Part shown: positions 46,782 through 55,298 of the stretch, one piece after another
How the letters are laid out: each line of letters opens with the position of its first letter
How positions within the stretch are numbered: position 1 is the first letter of the stretch
Notes under the pieces: model-generated
Databases searched by the model: none
What the model saw: the letters and a program-made list of their open reading frames with translations, nothing else
Told to the model about the DNA's origin: nothing
Position numbers and translations under genes: made by a program
Assembly: GCA_045642705.1 (NCBI GenBank)
Contig: JAZUJK010000008.1
Span: 1-64,000, forward strand
Origin: UBA1227 sp045642705
GTDB taxonomy: Bacteria; Bacillota; Clostridia; Oscillospirales; Acutalibacteraceae
Length of the DNA stretch: 64,000 nucleotides
Reading direction: 5' to 3'

Positions 46782-47243
46782 ATGGCAATAGAGACCGGCG
46801 CAATTCTAGAAGGTAAAGTCACAGGCCTTACGAAATTTGGCGTTTTTGTTGATCTCGGAGACGGAAACACTGGAATGGTTCACATTTCAGAGGTAGCATC
46901 AACATACGTAAATGAGATTTCAGATTTCGTAGAAGATGGACAAATCGTTACTGTAAAAGTACTAGGCATTGATGAAAAAGGCAAAATAAGTCTCTCAATC
47001 AAGCAAGCGAATCCTGATACGGAAAAGGAAGAGAAGCGACCAGAGAGACGAGAAAAGAAACGTGAACGTTCAGCACCTAATGTTTGGAACGGTCCTAAGA
47101 GTCAGCCTTCTTCTGACAATATGTCATTTGAGGAAATGATGAACAAGTGGAAGTCATCATCCGAAGAAAAAATGGCTGATTTGAAAAAATCAACTGACAC
47201 CAAGCATTCAGGATATGGCAAGCGCTCTGGCGCTCGTCGTTAG
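46782..47243 (+). CDS. S1 RNA-binding domain protein (YabR-like)
   Basis: The 153-residue protein starts with one S1 domain (about 1-72): GAILEGKVTGLTKFGVFVDL, NTGMVHISEVAS and DEKGKISLSIKQA. The remainder is charged and disordered (EKEEKRPERREKKRERS), ending with lysines and arginines. In Bacillus the homologue YabR follows DivIC, as here. It probably binds RNA or the ribosome; its precise job is not known to me. A GGGGAGG lies rather far (about 14 bases) before ATG 46782. Confidence 0.9.
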   Translation: MAIETGAILEGKVTGLTKFGVFVDLGDGNTGMVHISEVASTYVNEISDFVEDGQIVTVKVLGIDEKGKISLSIKQANPDTEKEEKRPERREKKRERSAPNVWNGPKSQPSSDNMSFEEMMNKWKSSSEEKMADLKKSTDTKHSGYGKRSGARR

Positions 47244-47254
47244 CTTTATTATTT

Positions 47255-47288
47255 TGCAGAGTGACACGTTCACTCTGCATTTATTTTT
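47255..47288 (+). terminator. Terminator after the S1-domain gene
   Basis: TGCAGAGTGA (47255-47264) pairs with TCACTCTGCA (47270-47279), then TTTATTTTT. Confidence 0.9.
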
Positions 47289-47299
47289 AAGGACGAATT

Positions 47300-48151
47300 A
47301 TGAGAGAAATTAATGTATCTGAAATTACAAATCTTGTAGCATCTCTATCGATAGAGGCGAATAAGATTCTTCCAGAATCCCTATGTAATGCGATTTGTGA
47401 TGCTAGTAAAAATGAAAATACTGACCTGTCTCGCAGCATCATGTGTGACTTAAATAGGAACATTGATGCAGCGCAGGAACTTGATATTCCAATATGTCAG
47501 GATACTGGAATGGCGATAGTTTTTATAGAGCTTGGACAGGATGTACATATAGTCGGTGGAACACTTGAAGATGCCATTAATTTAGGCGTTGCAAAAGGAT
47601 ATACTGATGGATATCTCAGAAAATCAATTGTTCGTGATCCACTCAATCCAGATAAGAGAATTAATACTGAGGATAATACCCCAGCGATAATACATTTGAA
47701 ATCCGTTCCAGGGGATAAGATTAAGATATCTCTTTGCCCTAAGGGATTTGGCTCAGAGAACATGAGTCAGCTCAAAATGCTGACTCCGTCGGCGAGCCGC
47801 AGCGATGTGGTTGACTATGTTGTAAAAGTTGTCTCGGACGCAGGCAGCAATCCATGCCCACCGATGGTGGTAGGCGTGGGAATAGGCGGAGATTTTGAAT
47901 ACTGCGCCTATCTTGCCAAGTCCGCACTGTGTCGCGATATTTCGATTAGAAATAGCGACACATACTATGCCGATTTAGAGGCGGAGATTTTAGATAAAAT
48001 CAACGCGCTCGGCATAGGTCCACAGGGCCTAGGTGGTAACACAACGGCCCTTGCTGTAAATATAGAATATGCGCCAACTCATATTGCTGGACTACCAGTT
48101 GCAGTAAATATTGGCTGTCATGTCACACGTCATGCAACTGCTGAAATCTAA
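47300..48151 (+). CDS. Fumarate hydratase class I, alpha subunit (orphan)
   Basis: The 283-residue protein matches the N-terminal or alpha part of the iron-sulfur fumarase/tartrate dehydratase family: PICQDTGMAIVFIELG with a cluster cysteine, GYTDGYLRKSIVRDPLN, CPKGFGSENMSQLKML, NPCPPMVVGVGIGGDFEYC and GPQGLGGNTTALAV. It would hydrate fumarate to malate with a 4Fe-4S cluster once paired with the beta subunit. In two-subunit systems that gene usually follows at once, but here a THUMP methyltransferase follows. A beta subunit elsewhere in the genome is likely. The ribosome site AAGGAC precedes ATG 47300. Confidence 0.9.
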   Translation: MREINVSEITNLVASLSIEANKILPESLCNAICDASKNENTDLSRSIMCDLNRNIDAAQELDIPICQDTGMAIVFIELGQDVHIVGGTLEDAINLGVAKGYTDGYLRKSIVRDPLNPDKRINTEDNTPAIIHLKSVPGDKIKISLCPKGFGSENMSQLKMLTPSASRSDVVDYVVKVVSDAGSNPCPPMVVGVGIGGDFEYCAYLAKSALCRDISIRNSDTYYADLEAEILDKINALGIGPQGLGGNTTALAVNIEYAPTHIAGLPVAVNIGCHVTRHATAEI

Positions 48152-48168
48152 AAGTTAGGAATTTAGTT

Positions 48169-49287
48169 ATGAAAATGAATTATGTTGTTCCATGTCTTAT
48201 GGGACTTGAGTCACTAATAGCGGACGAGCTCCGAGCAATCGAGGCAGAGGATGTAAGATGCGAGAATGCACGAGTATTTTTCTCGGGCGATGAGCATATC
48301 CTCGCACGTGCCAACATCTGCCTTCGCCACGCTGAGCGTGTGCAGATTGTAGTTGGCACATTTACTGCCACATCATTCGAGGAGCTCTTCCAAGGAACCA
48401 AGGCATTGCCTTGGGAGGAATGGATTGGCAAGGACGATGAGTTCCCAATCAAGGGCGGTTATAGTAGAAACTCCAAACTATTTTCTATCTCTGACTGCCA
48501 ATCCATCATCAAGAAAGCTATTGTTGAGAGACTGAAAGAGAAATATAAGCTTCCTTGGTTCTCTGAGACAGGCGCCAAGTATGCAATAGAATTCTCTATT
48601 ATGAAAGATGAGGTAACACTTACAATCGATACCTCAGGCGCAGGTCTCCACAAGCGTGGCTATAGACTAAAGGCAAATGATGCTCCAATAAAAGAGACTT
48701 TGGCAGCATCACTCTGTACTTTGGCAAGACTTCGCCCATATCATTCTCTATACGACCCTATGTGCGGTTCTGGAACAATTTTGATAGAAGGAGCAATGGA
48801 AGCTCTAAATATCGCTCCTGGTCTTCACAGGACATTTGCAGCAGAGGCCTTCCAGCAGATACCTGAGAACATCTGGGCAGAGGAGAGGGCAAGAGCTCAG
48901 GACCTCATAAATTTTGATTGTGAATTCCATGGATATGGCTCGGATATTGATGCATCTGCAATCGAACTTGCAAAAGAGAATGCAAGACGCGCTGGAGTGG
49001 ACAAGAGAATTGATTTTCGTGTCCTTGATCTCAAGGATTGGGAGCCAGAAACAGAGAAGGGAACAGTTATCTGTAATCCACCTTATGGTGAACGCCTTCT
49101 CGATATAAATGAGGCCAATGACATCTATCGTTTGATGGGTAAAAAGTTCCAAAGTGCAAGAGGCTGGTCATATACAGCAATCAGCCCATCAGAAGAATTT
49201 GAAAAATATTTTGGAAAAAAAGCCGATAAGCGTAGAAAACTATATAATGGTATGATAAAATGTCAAGTGTATATGTATTATAAATAG
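48169..49287 (+). CDS. THUMP-domain class I SAM-dependent RNA methyltransferase (RlmL/YpsC-like)
   Basis: The 372-residue protein starts with a THUMP RNA-binding domain (about 45-155; FPIKGGYSRNSKLFSISDCQ, SIIKKAIVERL) followed by a methylase: LRPYHSLYDPMCGSGTILIEG near residue 195, GYGSDIDASAIELAKENARRAGV, and VICNPPYGERLLD with catalytic NPPY. The group includes 23S rRNA guanine N2 methylases. The exact base is not known. AGGAATT precedes ATG 48169. Confidence 0.93.
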   Translation: MKMNYVVPCLMGLESLIADELRAIEAEDVRCENARVFFSGDEHILARANICLRHAERVQIVVGTFTATSFEELFQGTKALPWEEWIGKDDEFPIKGGYSRNSKLFSISDCQSIIKKAIVERLKEKYKLPWFSETGAKYAIEFSIMKDEVTLTIDTSGAGLHKRGYRLKANDAPIKETLAASLCTLARLRPYHSLYDPMCGSGTILIEGAMEALNIAPGLHRTFAAEAFQQIPENIWAEERARAQDLINFDCEFHGYGSDIDASAIELAKENARRAGVDKRIDFRVLDLKDWEPETEKGTVICNPPYGERLLDINEANDIYRLMGKKFQSARGWSYTAISPSEEFEKYFGKKADKRRKLYNGMIKCQVYMYYK

Positions 49288-49299
49288 GAGGAGACTATT

Positions 49300-50319
49300 A
49301 TGGGATATACAGCAAAAGAAGTTAAGCATTACTTCGTAGTTAACCCTACAGCAGGTAAAGGACTTAGATCCAACTTTGTTAAGGAAACAATCATTCCTGC
49401 ATGTGAGAGCAAGGGCGTTGATTATGAGATTTATTATACTCAGGCACCTGGCGACGGAATTCGTTTCGTAAATGAGACAGCAGCTAACGGAAAGCCAGCT
49501 CGTTTCTATGCATGTGGCGGTGACGGTACTCTCTATGAAGTAGTAAATGGCGCATTTGGTCATCCAAATGCTGAGGTAGCAGTAGTACCACTTGGTTCTG
49601 GTAATGACTGGACACGTCTTTTCGGCGACCTTGACATCTACTTTGATATTGAAGGACAGATTGATGGTACAGCTATTCCAATCGACTGCATCAAGGCTGG
49701 AAACGAAATCGCTATCAGCCAGGCATCAATGGGATTTGATGCTGATGCATGTGCAGTTCAGGGCCAGATGAAGAAACTCCCTGGTGTTGCTGGTCACCTT
49801 TCATACACATTCGGTGGTCTCTATTGCATGTTCACTAAGGTTAAGAACTACTATGACATCGACGTTGATGGCAAGAAGGTAGAAGGACCTTTCGTATTTG
49901 CAGTAGGTTGTAACTCACGTTGGTATGGTTCTGGTATCAAGGTAGCTCCATTTGCTATGCCTGATGACCACGAACTTGACTTCGTACTTATGAAGAAAAA
50001 GATGCCATGGATTCTCATGTTCTTCGTTATGATGTTCGACTGGCAGAACAATGAGGATACACATGTTCATTACAAGAACTGTGAATATATCCGTGGTAAG
50101 AAAATGACAATTCACGATCAGAGAGAGCGCAACAACTATACTAACATTGATGGTGAGTGCCACAGAACTAACGACCTTACAATTGAAGTTATTCCTGATG
50201 GTTTAACATTTGTAGTACCACAGAAGTCAACATATTTTGCTGATAAAGAAAGTGGAAAACTCACAAATAAGATTACTATCGACGAGAAGAGATACTCATT
50301 CCGTAGAGGTCTTATCTAA
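49300..50319 (+). CDS. Diacylglycerol kinase-family lipid kinase
   Basis: The 339-residue protein has FVVNPTAGKG near residue 11, the catalytic GGDGTLYEVVNGAFGH (near 69), VPLGSGNDWTRLFG and a C-terminal beta domain. This family phosphorylates diacylglycerol, sphingosine-like or undecaprenol-type lipids at the membrane face. AGGAGGAG lies before the ATG. Codons show strong expression. It stands alone before a terminator. Confidence 0.92.
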   Translation: MGYTAKEVKHYFVVNPTAGKGLRSNFVKETIIPACESKGVDYEIYYTQAPGDGIRFVNETAANGKPARFYACGGDGTLYEVVNGAFGHPNAEVAVVPLGSGNDWTRLFGDLDIYFDIEGQIDGTAIPIDCIKAGNEIAISQASMGFDADACAVQGQMKKLPGVAGHLSYTFGGLYCMFTKVKNYYDIDVDGKKVEGPFVFAVGCNSRWYGSGIKVAPFAMPDDHELDFVLMKKKMPWILMFFVMMFDWQNNEDTHVHYKNCEYIRGKKMTIHDQRERNNYTNIDGECHRTNDLTIEVIPDGLTFVVPQKSTYFADKESGKLTNKITIDEKRYSFRRGLI

Positions 50320-50330
50320 GTTAGAAAATG

Positions 50331-50365
50331 AGCGGCGCAGGCAATATGCTTGACGCCGCTTTTTG
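50331..50365 (+). terminator. Terminator between the lipid kinase and radA
   Basis: AGCGGCG (50331-50337) pairs with CGCCGCT (50354-50360), with CAGGC/GCTTG-type inner pairing, then TTTTTG. The radA ribosome site follows closely. Confidence 0.85.
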
Positions 50366-50374
50366 AGGTGTATT

Positions 50375-51748
50375 ATGGCAGGAAAAGTTAAATCAATTTT
50401 TGTCTGCAATGCTTGTGGCTATGAAAATCCTAAATGGTATGGTCGCTGCCCACAGTGTGGCGAATGGGATACCTTGGAGGAGAAAGCAATCAGCACTGAG
50501 CCAGCATCAATAGCGAAGCTCAGATCTGGTACAAGCAAGAGGGGAACTGTTAAACAGATAAAAGATATTGAGGCTGATGGGGAGCATCGATATAAGACTG
50601 GTGTCACTGAATTTGACCGCGTACTAGGCGGCGGAATTGTCAAGGGCTCACTTGTTTTACTATCAGGTGATCCTGGTATTGGTAAATCGACAATCCTGCT
50701 ACAGGTATGTCAGCATCTTGGCAAAACTCTCAAGATACTCTATGTATCAGGTGAGGAATCTGCACACCAGATAAAACTCCGTGCAGACCGTCTTAAAGTG
50801 GATTCTGACAATCTATATATCATGGCTGAGACTGATGTCGAAGTTATCTGTGAGCATCTCCGAGAGGAGAGTCCAGATCTCGTTATAATCGACTCTATTC
50901 AGACAGTTATGTTAACTGAGCTTGCAAGCTCAAGTGGTAGCCTCACGCAAGTACGTGAGTCGACCAATTATATTATGCGCAATGCCAAGGACCTGAATAT
51001 TCCAGTAATCATTGTTGGTCATGTCAACAAGGATGGTAATATTGCCGGTCCTAAGGTTCTAGAACACATCGTTGATGCTGTTCTATATATTGAGGGCGAG
51101 CGCAATTACAACTATAGAATTCTGAGAGCCGTTAAGAACCGTTATGGTTCAACCAATGAGATTGGTGTATTTGAGATGCTTGATGATGGCCTTCACGAGG
51201 TCCAGAACCCGTCTATGATGATGTTATCGGGTAGACCAAAGAATTCTTCCGGTTCATGCGTTGCATGCGCTATGGAGGGCTCTAGGCCAATTCTCGCAGA
51301 GGTGCAAGGACTTGTCACTCCAACAACATTTGGCAATCCTCGTCGTATGGCCAACGGTTTTGATTATAACAGACTCTCTATGATACTCGCAGTGCTTGAA
51401 AAACGTTGTGGATACTTCTTCGGAAATATGGATGTATATCTCAATGTTGTTGGAGGTCTGAAACTCCTCGAGCCGGCAGCCGACTTGTCTGTTGCGCTGT
51501 CGCTTGTATCGAGCCTCAAGGACGCAGTCGTCCGTGAGGATGTACTTGCCTTTGGCGAGATAGGACTCGCAGGCGAAGTACGTTCCGTACAGAATTGCGA
51601 GCAGCGCATAAAAGAGGCTGCCCGTCTCGGATTTACCAGAGTAATTATTCCAAATGGTAATCTTAGAAATCTATCAAATGATTTGTCAAAAGACATTGAA
51701 ATCATCGGCGTTAAATATCTAAGTGAGGCTTTTGAAGCAATAATTTAA
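50375..51748 (+). CDS. radA: DNA repair protein RadA
   Basis: A branch-migration helicase that acts with RecA. The 457 residues have an N-terminal zinc finger (CNACGYENPKWYGRCPQCGEW), Walker A GDPGIGKST near residue 95, the KNRYG motif (AVKNRYGSTNEIG) and a Lon-protease-like C-terminal domain (DVYLNVVGGLKLLEPAADLSVALS, AFGEIGLAGEVR). ATG 50375 follows GAGGTG; a TTG 12 bases earlier overlaps that site. Confidence 0.96.
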   Translation: MAGKVKSIFVCNACGYENPKWYGRCPQCGEWDTLEEKAISTEPASIAKLRSGTSKRGTVKQIKDIEADGEHRYKTGVTEFDRVLGGGIVKGSLVLLSGDPGIGKSTILLQVCQHLGKTLKILYVSGEESAHQIKLRADRLKVDSDNLYIMAETDVEVICEHLREESPDLVIIDSIQTVMLTELASSSGSLTQVRESTNYIMRNAKDLNIPVIIVGHVNKDGNIAGPKVLEHIVDAVLYIEGERNYNYRILRAVKNRYGSTNEIGVFEMLDDGLHEVQNPSMMMLSGRPKNSSGSCVACAMEGSRPILAEVQGLVTPTTFGNPRRMANGFDYNRLSMILAVLEKRCGYFFGNMDVYLNVVGGLKLLEPAADLSVALSLVSSLKDAVVREDVLAFGEIGLAGEVRSVQNCEQRIKEAARLGFTRVIIPNGNLRNLSNDLSKDIEIIGVKYLSEAFEAII

Positions 51749-51750
51749 TT

Positions 51751-52446
51751 ATGAGTAATTTGAAAGACAAGAAAATAGTATATTCTGAGTATGCTTATTT
51801 TATGAGTGTGCTCTTGCTCGCTATTTCCATAGCTTTTATGAAAGCTGCTGGATTTGGTGTTTCTTTGTCTTCTGCTCCTGCATACGTAATATATGAAAAA
51901 GTATCTCTTACGCAGCAGATATCATATGGTACAGCGGAGTATACGATTCAAGCATTCGTATTATTATTCCTATTCATTGTCACAGGTAAGTTCGGTAAAC
52001 GTCATATTTTTTCATTTTTATCAACACTTATCTTTGCTGCGACAATTGATGCTATTTCTAAGGGACTTGACCTTTTACCACTGGAGCACGTATGGCTTCG
52101 TGTCTTACTAGTTGCACTTGCAATTATTATTGGTCCTCTTGGTTATGTACTAATGGATCACACATATATAAGCCCAATTGTTTATATTCTATATGAGCAG
52201 GAGATATCCAAAGCCACAAACCGTGACAGGAATCTCGTGTATTGGACTTACAACATAATAAGTGGTGCTTTTGCTATTGGTCTTTCGTTCTATTTCTTTG
52301 GCGTTGGAACTTTTGTTGGTGCCAATATAGCAACAATTCTCTATACACTATCTAAGATTTTGCTACACAGACCTTGGGCCAACTATATAGAAAAGCACTA
52401 TAAATTTAGAAACAAATATAAACAGTTAGAAAGACATTTTAAATAA
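51751..52446 (+). CDS. YczE/DUF6198-like multi-pass membrane protein
   Basis: The 231-residue protein has about five or six hydrophobic segments and the pattern KAAGFGVSLSSAPAYVI near residue 30, then GTAEYTIQAFVLLFLFIVTGKFGKRH, TIDAISKGLDLLP and a C-terminal LLHRPWANYI. This matches a YczE/YyaS-type membrane family whose function is unknown to me. It follows radA by two bases after its stop, so the two are co-transcribed. Confidence 0.75.
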   Translation: MSNLKDKKIVYSEYAYFMSVLLLAISIAFMKAAGFGVSLSSAPAYVIYEKVSLTQQISYGTAEYTIQAFVLLFLFIVTGKFGKRHIFSFLSTLIFAATIDAISKGLDLLPLEHVWLRVLLVALAIIIGPLGYVLMDHTYISPIVYILYEQEISKATNRDRNLVYWTYNIISGAFAIGLSFYFFGVGTFVGANIATILYTLSKILLHRPWANYIEKHYKFRNKYKQLERHFK

Positions 52447-52463
52447 CAACCTTGACTAAAATT

Positions 52464-52500
52464 AAAAGCCCACCGAAACTTCGGTGGGCTTTAATTTTTA
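52464..52500. terminator. Bidirectional terminator between the YczE-like gene and the lipase
   Basis: AAAGCCCACCGAA (52465-52477) pairs perfectly with TTCGGTGGGCTTT (52480-52492), with A-rich and T-rich flanks on both strands. Confidence 0.92.
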
Positions 52501-52501
52501 A

Positions 52502-53683
52502 TTACTTTTTAAGTTGGTTGATCATACGGAAGTGGTTTCTGTACCAAGGCTGAAGCTTGGATGCTGATGTTGGCATGAGGAAACCGCCGATAATACCAAG
52601 GTGATCGCATGGGAATACATCATATACATACCACATGCCTTTCTTAGGCTCACCCTTGAGATCATGGAGATCCATATGTGGCTCATTAAATGGTGCAGTC
52701 TCTGAGATTGTTGGAACAACGCCATCATTTGCAAGCCAATGCTCATCAATTGGATAATCATCAACTGTATTCTTAGAATAATTACCAATTGAGCGTGAGA
52801 ATGGAATGAAGAGTGGACACATAGTAAGTCTTGGTGTCTGACGAGGCTTGCTTGAGAAGAACTGCTGTGATGTCTTGCAGCATGGCCATGAGAAATAATA
52901 AACGTTTGGAAGACACTCAATCATTGCGTTAACTTCCTTGGCACCCTGCATTGTAAGGTCATACCATACGTTGTCATGTGCATCCTGAACCTTGTGCCAG
53001 AGAGAAGGTTTGATAGGCTTGCTTGTAACCTTGCCGTTTTCCCATCCACAGAGATCCCACTGTTCCATATGGCTCTCATAGAACTTACCGAGTGGGTTAT
53101 TACCACTGATATTAGCAAGAGCATAAGTAACAATCTCAAGCTTATTCATAAGATTCTTAGAAGAGTAGAGGAGAGTAGTACCCTCGTGAACTGATGCAAC
53201 TGCTGTGATTGAGAAGATATAATCAGCCTTACCACCCTTGAAGAAATCTGAGAGTTCCTCCTTAGGAGTTGCAGCGATTTCTGCCTCAGAACCTGCTGCG
53301 AGAAGTGTTGCAAATAAACGAATTGTAGCACCGCCAAATGAGTGACCTACAAGATTGATTTTCTTATCTGGGCCCCAACCCTGGAAGAGAGGCTTATCAT
53401 ATGTTCTACCAAAACGCTTGTGACCATATTTCTTAGAGTGAGCTACACCGTAGTCAACTGTACCGCCAACGAGCTGAGCATAGAGCTCACAAGCGCGGTC
53501 CCAAGCACTTGAATATTTACCTACTGATGGATCATATACTTCAAAACCTTGATCTGTGAGATAAGGAACAAGTCCACCTGATAACATTCCCCAATATGGA
53601 GCAATTTTATTGACAAGTTCATCCTTACCAAAACCTAACATACCATGTACTAGAATTATAGGATAATTAGTTTCTGTCTTCAT
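52502..53683 (-). CDS. Lipase/esterase of the staphylococcal/Bacillus lipase type
   Basis: The 393-residue alpha/beta-hydrolase starts MKTETNYPIILVHGMLGFG, where the HGMLGFG oxyanion loop matches lipase family I.5-type enzymes. The nucleophile elbow is GHSFGGA (near 127). The catalytic Asp and His probably lie in the second half (DEHWLANDGVVPTISE and PCDHLGIIGGF). No secretion signal is visible: the ATG begins directly at the domain, so it may be intracellular, unlike typical extracellular lipases. GGAGGG precedes ATG 53683. It forms its own minus-strand unit. Confidence 0.88.
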   Translation of the reverse strand: MKTETNYPIILVHGMLGFGKDELVNKIAPYWGMLSGGLVPYLTDQGFEVYDPSVGKYSSAWDRACELYAQLVGGTVDYGVAHSKKYGHKRFGRTYDKPLFQGWGPDKKINLVGHSFGGATIRLFATLLAAGSEAEIAATPKEELSDFFKGGKADYIFSITAVASVHEGTTLLYSSKNLMNKLEIVTYALANISGNNPLGKFYESHMEQWDLCGWENGKVTSKPIKPSLWHKVQDAHDNVWYDLTMQGAKEVNAMIECLPNVYYFSWPCCKTSQQFFSSKPRQTPRLTMCPLFIPFSRSIGNYSKNTVDDYPIDEHWLANDGVVPTISETAPFNEPHMDLHDLKGEPKKGMWYVYDVFPCDHLGIIGGFLMPTSASKLQPWYRNHFRMINQLKK

Positions 53684-53747
53684 AAATTTCCCTCCGAACA
53701 AAATTAACAACTAACATTATACTGGGTTTGGTAGTCTAAATAAATTA

Positions 53748-53759
53748 TCAACATGTTGA
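53748..53759. repeat. 12-bp palindrome between the lipase and the PC4-like gene
   Basis: TCAACATGTTGA is perfectly symmetrical, 65 bases upstream of the lipase start in an AT-rich divergent region (53684-53865). It could be an operator shared by the divergent genes. Several TATAAT-like runs lie at 53806-53820 without a clear -35. Confidence 0.35.
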
Positions 53760-53865
53760 AAATTGATATAAATAAATTGTGCATTCTGTTTATTGCTTAT
53801 ATTATTATAATATATATAATATATATAAGCATTTTAAGAAATATTTATTTTGGAGGTCTATTGAA

Positions 53866-54084
53866 ATGCCAGAATTCAAGTATGAAATCGTAGAAGAAAT
53901 CGGCGTATTCTCAGAGAACAACAAGGGCTGGACACGTGAAGTAAATCGTATTTCATGGAACGGCGGCGCTCCTAAGTATGACATTCGTGACTGGGCTCCT
54001 GATCATGAGAAAATGGGTAAGGGTATCACTCTTACAGATGACGAGCTCGATGGACTTAAGGAACTTCTTAATAAGATTAAGTAA
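53866..54084 (+). CDS. YdbC/PC4-like ssDNA-binding protein
   Basis: A 72-residue protein (MPEFKYEIVEEIGVFSEN, then KGWTREVNRISWNGGAPKYDIRDWAP, and KGITLTDDELDGLKELL). The strand-rich middle with W-N-G-x-x-P-K-Y-D-I-R-x-W matches the YdbC family, a bacterial relative of the PC4 transcription coactivator that binds single-stranded DNA or nucleic acid. GGAGG precedes ATG 53866. Strong expression codons. It is monocistronic or at the head of a loose group. Confidence 0.9.
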   Translation: MPEFKYEIVEEIGVFSENNKGWTREVNRISWNGGAPKYDIRDWAPDHEKMGKGITLTDDELDGLKELLNKIK

Positions 54085-54203
54085 TTAAGTTCTAATCCTT
54101 AAAAATGAATATGACTAATTAACTCTATATCTAACATTTAGGTATGGAGTTTATGTCGTATTATTATTAATAATATTATATATAGTATATAAGAGGGATA
54201 GCT

Positions 54204-54539
54204 ATGATTATTGATTTTGATGCAATTGAAGCAACAGTCACACCCGAATTCCGCGGTGGCGACGGCGAAGCTATTATGAATGCATATTTTGATGGTTCAA
54301 ACCGCATTATGAAGCTCTGCCTCAAGAAGGGCTGTTCAATCGGTACACATAAGCATAATGGCAACTGTGAGATTATCTACTGCATCAGTGGTTCTGCCAA
54401 GATTACTATGGATGGGGAAGAGCTCACATTAAATGCTGGACAGGCACATTTCTGTCCAGAAGGCGGCACACATAAAATCGAAAATCTAAATGATGACGAT
54501 TTCATTGCAATTTGTTCCATTCCAGCAGTTTCAGTATAA
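54204..54539 (+). CDS. Small cupin-domain protein
   Basis: The 111-residue beta-barrel protein has a cupin metal motif, SIGTHKHNGNCEIIYCISG (H-x-H...E), and the second motif PEGGTHKIEN. Such proteins bind a metal and may be an isomerase, dioxygenase or sensor; its activity cannot be told. It lies nine bases before the phosphatase gene, so it is part of the same unit. AGAGGG precedes the ATG. Confidence 0.9.
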   Translation: MIIDFDAIEATVTPEFRGGDGEAIMNAYFDGSNRIMKLCLKKGCSIGTHKHNGNCEIIYCISGSAKITMDGEELTLNAGQAHFCPEGGTHKIENLNDDDFIAICSIPAVSV

Positions 54540-54548
54540 GGGGTATCT

Positions 54549-55298
54549 ATGTTAACTAACTTTCGCGACCTCGGTGGTCTTATCTGTGCTGACGGCAGTA
54601 TGATTGCCCCTGGCAAGATATACCGTAGCGCAGTCATGAAAAATATTGATAATGAAGACAAGCTTAGACTTGATAGTCTAGGCCTTGATACGATTTTTGA
54701 TTTGCGTGTCAAGGCGGAGGCAAGGGAAGTACCTGATTATGTACCAGAGGGATGCACATATAAACAGATGGATGTCTTTGATCCATGGAAATATAGATAT
54801 ATAGTTGTTACAGTGCGCTCTAAAATCCTTGTAGGGCATTTACGAGGTCCATTTGAATACAAACTTAAAAAGAACAAAGAGGACTCATATGAGGCTATAG
54901 CGCTATCTGATGTATGGTCTGAAATATTTGATGCAATGGACAGAGGTGAGACATTCCTATTCCACTGCACGGAGGGCAAGGACAGAACGGGGTTCTGTGC
55001 TATGCTAATCGAGCATTGTCTCGGCCGTGACAACGATGGAATTATGGAGGAATATCTGCTATCAAACGAACTTAGACCACCGAAGGATAGGTCTAAGCTG
55101 AAATATATCGGCTTTTCTAAGAAGTTGATTGAAGATATCAAGTATGCCGAGACAACGCATCCAGAATTGCTCCTGCGTGCATATGCTGCCGTAGATCGTG
55201 AGTACGGCAGCCTCGACAACATGCTACTTCAGAAATTTAATGTAACAGAAGAGAGGAAAGAGAAATGGAGAAAAACGTACGTCGTTCAAAATTCATGA
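54549..55298 (+). CDS. Tyrosine-protein phosphatase (Y_phosphatase3-like)
   Basis: The 249-residue enzyme starts TNFRDLGGLICADGSMIAPGKIYRSA, a feature of bacterial PTP-like phosphatases, and carries the active site HCTEGKDRTGF with Cys140 and Arg146. It could dephosphorylate tyrosine, lipid or inositol phosphates. The gene overlaps the MFS transporter start by 34 bases, so they are coupled and may serve one pathway. Confidence 0.92.
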   Translation: MLTNFRDLGGLICADGSMIAPGKIYRSAVMKNIDNEDKLRLDSLGLDTIFDLRVKAEAREVPDYVPEGCTYKQMDVFDPWKYRYIVVTVRSKILVGHLRGPFEYKLKKNKEDSYEAIALSDVWSEIFDAMDRGETFLFHCTEGKDRTGFCAMLIEHCLGRDNDGIMEEYLLSNELRPPKDRSKLKYIGFSKKLIEDIKYAETTHPELLLRAYAAVDREYGSLDNMLLQKFNVTEERKEKWRKTYVVQNS

